A stretch of 15,595 bases of DNA from Flavobacterium psychrophilum (GTDB lineage: Bacteria; Bacteroidota; Bacteroidia; Flavobacteriales; Flavobacteriaceae). Shown here piece by piece: positions 1 to 4,825 of the stretch. The position numbers were made by a program, and so were the translations under genes. Every line of letters begins with the position of its first letter. The first letter of the stretch is position 1. The stretch is from positions 1-15,595 of the forward strand of contig CALPPS020000061.1 of assembly GCA_943325515.2 (NCBI GenBank). Direction: 5' to 3'. The notes below the pieces were generated by a model, which was not told where the DNA came from, searched no databases, and worked only from the letters and a program-made list of their open reading frames with translations.

Positions 1-54
1 AATTTAAAGTTTCTTTTTCCACAAAAGTTTCGGGATGAACCGTTTTAAATATTT

Positions 55-62
55 TATATTTG
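55..62 (+). promoter_or_regulatory. Candidate -7 promoter box for the DUF3108 gene
   Basis: TATATTTG matches the Bacteroidota -7 consensus TAnnTTTG exactly and is followed by CA, as in the boxes before pyrH and the DUF5686 gene. It ends 19 nt before the ATG at 81. No clear TTG-type -33 element is visible at the expected distance, so the call rests on the -7 match and its spacing. Confidence 0.5.
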
Positions 63-80
63 CATGTTTAATTTAAAATC

Positions 81-842
81 ATGAAGAAAATATTTTTTGT
101 ACCTATCACAGTTTTTGTTTTAGGTTCCTTTACTTCCATAAATAGTCAATCTATAAAATCTGGTGAAAATCTTGTTTTCGCTGGTTCTTATAACATGAGC
201 GGATTACTGACTCAGCTTGCACAAGTAACGATGAGCACTGAAACTGTATCAACTTCCAAAAACCCTTATCTTCATTTAAGTTGTGAATTGTCAACTTACA
301 GCAAATGGGATTCGTTTTTTAAAATTAGAGATATTTATGAATCTTATGTAAATCCAATATCATTAAAACCAAGTTTATACAAAAGAAGTATTGATGAAGG
401 AGGTTGGACAAAAAAAGAAAAGTATGTTATCAAAAACAATAGTGTTACTAGTACCTCGAAAAAGAAAAATAGTCCAGAGACTAAGAATTCTTTTACTATT
501 GGAAGCTCAACACAAGATGTTATATCACTGTTTTATAAAGTAAGAACAATGAATTTTACTAAGTTCAAAGAAGGTCAAACAGTTTCTTTGATGATTGTAT
601 TTGACGAAAAGCAAGTTCCTGTAACATTAAAATATATGGGTAAAGAAACCGTAAATGCTGGAAATCTTGGGAAAAAAGAATGTTACAAAATTTCTATTGG
701 TGCCAAAACAGATGCTTTGAGAGGAAAAGACAAAAACTTGATTTGGCTTACTGCAGATGCTAAAAAAATTCCAGCTTTGCTAAAATTTAGTATTCCTGTT
801 GGAACTGGCCAATTAGTGTTAACCTCAGCCAGCGGAATTTAA
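81..842 (+). CDS. Exported DUF3108 domain-containing protein
   Basis: A 253-residue protein with an N-terminal signal peptide: basic MKK, a hydrophobic stretch at residues 4-19, and probable cleavage near residues 22-23 (INSQ). The mature part looks beta-rich, beginning with GENLVFAGSYNMSG. It contains the features I associate with DUF3108 proteins: a start resembling 'GE.L.Y...Y', a middle section ending in QDVISLFYKVR (about residues 153-163), and a final 'WLTADAKKIPALLKFSIPVG' section (about 223-242). DUF3108 proteins are periplasmic or outer-membrane associated and have no established biochemical role. The ATG at 81 is supported by the promoter box 19 nt upstream and the signal peptide immediately after it. 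The next gene begins 13 nt downstream, so the two are probably cotranscribed. Family assignment is by recognition of sequence pattern, not by a profile search. Confidence 0.8.
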   Translation: MKKIFFVPITVFVLGSFTSINSQSIKSGENLVFAGSYNMSGLLTQLAQVTMSTETVSTSKNPYLHLSCELSTYSKWDSFFKIRDIYESYVNPISLKPSLYKRSIDEGGWTKKEKYVIKNNSVTSTSKKKNSPETKNSFTIGSSTQDVISLFYKVRTMNFTKFKEGQTVSLMIVFDEKQVPVTLKYMGKETVNAGNLGKKECYKISIGAKTDALRGKDKNLIWLTADAKKIPALLKFSIPVGTGQLVLTSASGI

Positions 843-854
843 ACTACTAAAATT

Positions 855-1178
855 ATGAGAAAACTATTTTTAATTTTTGCTTGTATTTTTACGATTTTGG
901 CATTAGTGTTTTCTATTATGCCCATGGACACTTTGGCTTTTTTACCTATAGGATTGGCATTAATTTTTAGTTTATTGCTTTTAAAAAAATCGGAAGACTC
1001 ACAAAAAAAAATACCCAAGATATTATTATTTTTAAGTGTTTTGTGTTCCACATTTGTTGTTGGAAAAACTATTTTTATCAAAGATGAAGTTGCCAAAGAC
1101 GCCCAGTTTGAAGAACAGAAAGTGGAGACAAAGATAGAAGCTAAAAAAGAACTTGAAGAAATAGAAGGTCTAGAATAA
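855..1178 (+). CDS. Small membrane protein with acidic/basic C-terminal tail, function unknown
   Basis: A 107-residue protein with three predicted membrane segments (about residues 4-22, 27-43 and 56-74). A charged Glu/Lys-rich tail follows from about residue 76 to the end (VETKIEAKKELEEIEGLE) and probably forms a helix or short coiled coil. I do not recognise a functional family. Similar small proteins with the same three-helix-plus-charged-tail layout are common as hypothetical proteins in flavobacteria. The start lies 13 nt after the stop of the DUF3108 gene, which suggests translation from the same transcript. A promoter for the next gene seems to lie just after its stop. A frame on the opposite strand is also open here (839-1279), but this one has the better protein character and operon spacing. 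Confidence 0.7.
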   Translation: MRKLFLIFACIFTILALVFSIMPMDTLAFLPIGLALIFSLLLLKKSEDSQKKIPKILLFLSVLCSTFVVGKTIFIKDEVAKDAQFEEQKVETKIEAKKELEEIEGLE

Positions 1179-1182
1179 TTCA

Positions 1183-1190
1183 TACATTTG
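1183..1190 (+). promoter_or_regulatory. Candidate -7 promoter box for the saccharopine dehydrogenase gene
   Basis: TACATTTG is an exact match to TAnnTTTG and ends 22 nt before ATG 1212. A TTG lies at 1153-1155, a little farther upstream than the usual -33 spacing. The box overlaps the alternative TTG start at 1188, which argues that translation starts at 1212. Confidence 0.45.
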
Positions 1191-1211
1191 TTGCCAACAA
1201 CAAACAAACGC

Positions 1212-2585
1212 ATGAGACATATTTTAATCATTGGCGCTGGACGTTCAGCTTCTTCTTTGATACAATACCTTTTAAACAAATCTAGCCAAGAAAATCTTCA
1301 TTTGACAATAGGTGATTTGTCTTTAGAATTAGCCAAACGCAAAACCAATAGTCATCCCAATGCTACTGCTATTGCTTTAGACATTACAAACGAAACGCAA
1401 CGCCAAGCAGAAATCCAAAAAGCAGATATAGTAATTTCAATGTTACCAGCACATATGCATATTGAAGTTGCCAAAGACTGTATAACATTCAAAAAGAATA
1501 TGGTTACGGCTTCCTATGTTTCTGATGCGATGCAAGATTTAGATGCTGAAGTAAAAGCTAATGGTTTAGTTTTTATGAACGAAATTGGACTTGATCCAGG
1601 CATTGACCACATGAGTGCCATGAAAGTAATTGACGAAATCAAAGCAAAAGGGGGTAAAATGATTTTGTTTGAATCATTTTGTGGCGGATTAATTGCTCCA
1701 GAAAGTGACACTAATTTATGGAATTATAAATTCACTTGGGCGCCAAGAAATGTAGTTTTAGCAGGTCAAGGCGGTGCAGCAAAATTTATCCAAGAAGGTA
1801 AATACAAATACATTCCTTATCATAAATTATTCCGTAGAACAGAGTTTTTAGAAGTAGAAGGTTATGGAAAATTTGAAGGATACGGCAATCGTGACTCGCT
1901 AAAATACAGAAGTGTTTATGGATTAGACGATATCTTAACTTTATACCGAGGAACTATCCGAAGAGTAGGTTACTCAAAAGCATGGAATATGTTTGTACAA
2001 TTGGGTATGACTGATGATACCTACATAATGGAAAACTCGGAAACCATGAGTTACCGTGATTATATAAATTCATTTTTACCTTATTCTCCGACAGATTCAG
2101 TAGAAATTAAAACCAGAATTCAGTTAGGAATAGAACAAGATGATATCATGTGGGACAAATTACTAGAACTAGATTTGTTTCATCCAAAAAAAATTGTGGG
2201 GCTAAAAAATGCTACGCCAGCTCAAATTTTAGAGCGCATCTTAAATGATAGTTGGTCTCTTCAACCCGATGACAAAGACATGATTGTAATGTATCACAAA
2301 TTTGGCTACGAAATAAACGGTGAAAGAAAACAAATCGATTCTAAAATGGTATGTATTGGCGATGATCAAATCTACACAGCCATGGCAAAAACTGTAGGAC
2401 TACCTGTTGCTATGGCAGCTTTACAAATACTAAATGGTAATATCAAAACGTCTGGTGTGCAGTTACCTATTCACAAAGAAGTTTATGAACCTATACTTAA
2501 AGAACTTGAAGAATTTGGAGTGATTTTTAAAGAAACCGAAATGCCTTATGTGGGCTACAATCCAGATAAGCTTTTAGGTAATTAA
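1212..2585 (+). CDS. Saccharopine dehydrogenase family protein
   Basis: A 457-residue NAD(P)-dependent oxidoreductase of the saccharopine dehydrogenase family. The N-terminus is a Rossmann fold with the dinucleotide loop GAGRSA (residues 8-13) after the first beta strand HILIIGAG. Family features follow: ADIVISMLPAHMH, the substrate-region motif EIGLDPGIDHMSAM (about residues 122-135), and a long C-terminal domain typical of the glutamate-forming saccharopine dehydrogenase (LYS9-like) branch. The reaction inferred from the family is oxidation of saccharopine to glutamate and aminoadipate semialdehyde, a step of lysine breakdown. A related reaction such as carboxynorspermidine synthesis cannot be excluded. 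An in-frame TTG at 1188 would extend it by eight residues, but the extension is not protein-like and overlaps a promoter box, so ATG 1212 is preferred. A strong terminator follows. The Lrp-type regulator gene next to it would fit amino-acid control, but that link is inference. Confidence 0.88.
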   Translation: MRHILIIGAGRSASSLIQYLLNKSSQENLHLTIGDLSLELAKRKTNSHPNATAIALDITNETQRQAEIQKADIVISMLPAHMHIEVAKDCITFKKNMVTASYVSDAMQDLDAEVKANGLVFMNEIGLDPGIDHMSAMKVIDEIKAKGGKMILFESFCGGLIAPESDTNLWNYKFTWAPRNVVLAGQGGAAKFIQEGKYKYIPYHKLFRRTEFLEVEGYGKFEGYGNRDSLKYRSVYGLDDILTLYRGTIRRVGYSKAWNMFVQLGMTDDTYIMENSETMSYRDYINSFLPYSPTDSVEIKTRIQLGIEQDDIMWDKLLELDLFHPKKIVGLKNATPAQILERILNDSWSLQPDDKDMIVMYHKFGYEINGERKQIDSKMVCIGDDQIYTAMAKTVGLPVAMAALQILNGNIKTSGVQLPIHKEVYEPILKELEEFGVIFKETEMPYVGYNPDKLLGN

Positions 2586-2606
2586 ACGACAATTAAAATA
2601 TTATAC

Positions 2607-2641
2607 AAAAAACCAAAATCTTAATCGATTTTGGTTTTTTG
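2607..2641 (+). terminator. Rho-independent terminator after the saccharopine dehydrogenase gene
   Basis: The arms AAAAAACCAAAATC (2607-2620) and GATTTTGGTTTTTT (2627-2640) are perfectly complementary over 14 bp, with a 6-nt loop, and the right arm ends in a T6 run. It lies 22 nt after the stop codon. The A-run on the left would also allow some termination of minus-strand transcription. Confidence 0.85.
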
Positions 2642-2664
2642 TTTATAAATATAAACTTAATCAC

Positions 2665-2672
2665 TACTTTTA
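2665..2672 (+). promoter_or_regulatory. Candidate -7 promoter box for the Lrp/AsnC gene
   Basis: TACTTTTA matches TAnnTTTG at all but the last position and is followed by C. It ends 19 nt before ATG 2691, the same spacing as the DUF3108 and ftsX boxes. A TTTTTTG at 2635-2641 lies 23 nt upstream and could serve as the -33 element, although it overlaps the preceding terminator. Confidence 0.35.
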
Positions 2673-2690
2673 CTTTCAAATAGTTAAAAA

Positions 2691-3161
2691 ATGAAAATAA
2701 ATCAACTTCAAATAGAAATTGACGGCATCGATAAAGAAATTCTTCGTGACTTGATGGAAGATGCCCGAAAACCCATTTTACAAATTGCCAATAAAATAGG
2801 AATATCTGGCGCTGCTATTCATCAAAGGTTGCGCAAACTGGAAGATGCTGGCGTCATTGCCAGTTCAAAATTAATTGTAGATAATAAAGTTTTAGGTTAT
2901 AAAACCATGGCTTTCATTGGCATTTATTTAGACAAAGCTTCGAGCAATGCTGATGCGGTTAGAGAGTTGAAAAAAATCCCTGAAGTATTAGAATGTCATT
3001 ATACTACTGGGAATTGGAGTATTTTAATAAAAATGATTTGCCGGGATAACGAACATTTAATGCAACTGTTGAATAAAAAAATCCAACCTATAGATGGTGT
3101 TTCAAGAACAGAAACTTTTATTTCATTGGAACAACAGATTGAAAGACAGATACAATTGTAG
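2691..3161 (+). CDS. Lrp/AsnC family transcriptional regulator
   Basis: A 156-residue protein of normal length for the family. Residues of about 10-60 form the N-terminal winged helix-turn-helix: DGIDKEILRDLMEDAR, then LQIANKIGISGAAIHQRLRKL as the recognition helix region, then DAGVI. Residues from about 70 form the RAM ligand-binding and oligomerisation domain, with the strand MAFIGIYLD and the typical 'VLECHYTTGNWSILIKM' segment. Family members bind amino acids and act as dimers to octamers that regulate amino-acid metabolism. The gene stands alone between two strong terminators, so it is probably monocistronic. It follows the saccharopine dehydrogenase gene on the same strand, which makes that gene a natural candidate target. 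The start codon is preceded by an A-rich stretch rather than a Shine-Dalgarno sequence. Confidence 0.92.
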   Translation: MKINQLQIEIDGIDKEILRDLMEDARKPILQIANKIGISGAAIHQRLRKLEDAGVIASSKLIVDNKVLGYKTMAFIGIYLDKASSNADAVRELKKIPEVLECHYTTGNWSILIKMICRDNEHLMQLLNKKIQPIDGVSRTETFISLEQQIERQIQL

Positions 3162-3197
3162 TAATCAGTATTCCATTACAAGTATTCCGTTTAAAAT

Positions 3198-3239
3198 AAA
3201 CAAATATCCGTTACAAAAAGTAACGGATATTTGTTTTTT
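3198..3239. terminator. Bidirectional terminator between the lrp-type gene and the peptidase gene
   Basis: The arms AAACAAATATCCGTTAC (3198-3214) and GTAACGGATATTTGTTT (3220-3236) form a perfect 17-bp stem with an AAAAA loop. A T-run (3234-3239) follows on the plus strand. On the minus strand the stem is followed by TTTATTTTAAA. The two genes converge here. The plus-strand T-run overlaps the peptidase stop codon (3238-3240). Confidence 0.9.
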
Positions 3240-3933
3240 ATCTTCTATCTCCAAAAACTTGCAACGCCCAATAAAGCAAAGAGGCTAAAGCTCCAATAGC
3301 GGCGACTACATAGGTTCGTGCTGCCCATTTCAAAGCATCTTCGGCACCAGCATATTCTTGTTGGCTCAACATATTTTTGTTTTTTAGCCAAGCCAAAGCT
3401 CTGTTGCTGGCATCATACTCAACCGGCAACGTGATAAAACTAAACGCCGTTGCCACCGCCATCAATACCAAACCGATTACGGCAATGTAAAATCCGAAAC
3501 CTAATCCTGCTGCAGCACCTAAAATCAGACCACCAAAGATTAACCATTGTGATAAGGTGGAAGAAATATTGACAAACGGTACTAGTTGTGAACGTAATTG
3601 TAACATATTATAAGCCGTAGCATGTTGCACCGCATGTCCACATTCGTGAGCGGCAACAGCTGCAGCAGAAGCATTCCGTTGGTTATAAACTGCTTCACTC
3701 AAATTTACCGTTTTATCAGCAGGATTGTAATGGTCTGTCAATTGTCCTTCAACCGATATCACTTTGACATCATAAATACCGTTGTCTTGCAACATTTGAG
3801 TAGCAATTTCGGCGCCGCTCATTCCGTTTTGCAAATGAATTTTTGAGTATTCTTCAAACTTGCTTTTTAGTTTTGAACTTACTAGCCAACTTACCAAAGC
3901 AATTAACCCGATTAAAATATAGTATCCAAACAT
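3238..3933 (-). CDS. Zinc metallopeptidase, YugP-like membrane protein
   Basis: A 231-residue membrane protein of the YugP-type neutral zinc metallopeptidase family. It carries the zinc-binding motif HECGH (residues 96-100, within VAAHECGHAVQHA). Upstream are the conserved segments GMSGAEIATQML and DHYNPADKTVNLSE (about residues 37-48 and 67-80), a good match to this family in both order and spacing. Membrane segments are predicted near residues 3-20, 120-165 (two helices) and 205-226. The active site probably faces one side of the inner membrane; its substrate is not known. The length is normal. A near-match promoter box (TAATTTG, minus strand, plus-strand positions 3967-3973) lies 34 nt upstream. 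It could also be read through from the outer-membrane protein gene 72 nt upstream on the same strand. Confidence 0.9.
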   Translation of the reverse strand: MFGYYILIGLIALVSWLVSSKLKSKFEEYSKIHLQNGMSGAEIATQMLQDNGIYDVKVISVEGQLTDHYNPADKTVNLSEAVYNQRNASAAAVAAHECGHAVQHATAYNMLQLRSQLVPFVNISSTLSQWLIFGGLILGAAAGLGFGFYIAVIGLVLMAVATAFSFITLPVEYDASNRALAWLKNKNMLSQQEYAGAEDALKWAARTYVVAAIGALASLLYWALQVFGDRR

Positions 3934-4005
3934 AATAATGGTTTTTAAATTTCAATTCATTAGTATCAAATTACGCGCCATAAACAATCAGTGACAGCTT
4001 GTCAT

Positions 4006-4680
4006 TTAATTGAACACAATGCCAAAAACAAAACGATTATTTCCAGCTTCACCAATATTGTTTAAAATACTACCAAATTCAGAATGATATCTTCCTCGTG
4101 TTATAGCAAATTCATAGCCTAGATTTAATTTAACATTCCAATCGGACTTTCTAAAAAAGTAGAAGGAGGTTGAGGGACCAAAATAGAGCATACCGTTTGT
4201 AAAATTAACATGCCCACTATTATTGTTTGGTTCTAAATCGTTTAAATCAAAAGCATTACTTTTGTTAAATATATCATATTCATTTCCTGTATAAGCTACT
4301 GATAATCCTGTAGTAAAGGCAAATTTTTCACGATCTACAAGATTATAATGAACACGTAAACGAGAGTTGAATCCCGCTTGTTTTGTTTTATTTGCTCCCT
4401 TATCAGATTTTGAATATAAAAAACCAAATTCAGCATCGCCAGAATATTTTTTCCAGAAATAATTTAAACCAAATACAAAGTCGGGAATAGAGGTTTTCAA
4501 CTCTGGAAGGTTTGAATTGCTTAATTTTTTGTTCAGATTAAAATCATCATTAAATGAAACGTTTCCACCATAATAAATTGAGAACTTTTTTTCTTTTTTC
4601 TTAATAGTATCGATTACTTTTTCTTGAGAGTAACTGACCACATTTAGCATCATAATTACAAATAAGATCGAATTTTTCAT
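4006..4680 (-). CDS. Small outer-membrane beta-barrel protein, function unknown
   Basis: A 224-residue protein with a signal peptide (MKNSILFVIMMLNVVSYSQ) followed by a mature part rich in alternating hydrophobic and polar strands. Examples are KFSIYYGGNVSF, FVFGLNYFWKKYSGDAEFGF, VKLNLGYEFAI and the last strand NNRFVFGIVFN. This is the pattern of a small porin-like or OmpA-like beta-barrel closing near the C-terminus. I do not recognise a named family. An upstream in-frame ATG at 4689 would add Met-Glu-Asn. The inner ATG at 4680 is chosen because the signal peptide then starts in the classical way, and because a promoter-like GAAATTTG (one mismatch to TAnnTTTG, plus-strand positions 4702-4709) would lie 22 nt upstream, as for neighbouring genes. 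Base composition is slightly more AT-rich than leuS. Confidence 0.65.
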   Translation of the reverse strand: MKNSILFVIMMLNVVSYSQEKVIDTIKKKEKKFSIYYGGNVSFNDDFNLNKKLSNSNLPELKTSIPDFVFGLNYFWKKYSGDAEFGFLYSKSDKGANKTKQAGFNSRLRVHYNLVDREKFAFTTGLSVAYTGNEYDIFNKSNAFDLNDLEPNNNSGHVNFTNGMLYFGPSTSFYFFRKSDWNVKLNLGYEFAITRGRYHSEFGSILNNIGEAGNNRFVFGIVFN

Positions 4681-4770
4681 ATTTTCCATAATAGTTAATC
4701 ACAAATTTCTAAAAAAAATTAACACTCAAAATTTGTTTAACTTTTTGTTGACAAATTTTGATTAAGTATC

Positions 4771-4804
4771 AAAAAAAAGGATTAAAGAAAAGTCAAAATC
4801 CTTT
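4771..4804 (-). terminator. Rho-independent terminator after leuS
   Basis: Read on the minus strand, AAAGGATT (4804-4797) pairs with AATCCTTT (4783-4776) across a 13-nt loop, and the stem runs into an eight-T tract (4778-4771). It lies 21 nt beyond the leuS stop codon. The stem is short, so termination may be moderate. Confidence 0.65.
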
Positions 4805-4825
4805 AGTATAGTTCTATGTCCAAAA

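Noticed and set aside
1188..1211. TTG start giving an eight-residue N-terminal extension of the saccharopine dehydrogenase
   Set aside because: The TTG lies inside an exact TAnnTTTG promoter box, and ATG 1212 begins directly with the Rossmann strand.
839..1279. Open frame on the minus strand opposite the small membrane protein
   Set aside because: It overlaps two better-supported genes, has low-complexity composition without a recognisable domain, and lacks operon or promoter support.
3987..4006. Hairpin TGACA/TGTCA after the outer-membrane protein gene as a terminator
   Set aside because: The stem has only 5 bp and is not followed by a T-run on the minus strand.
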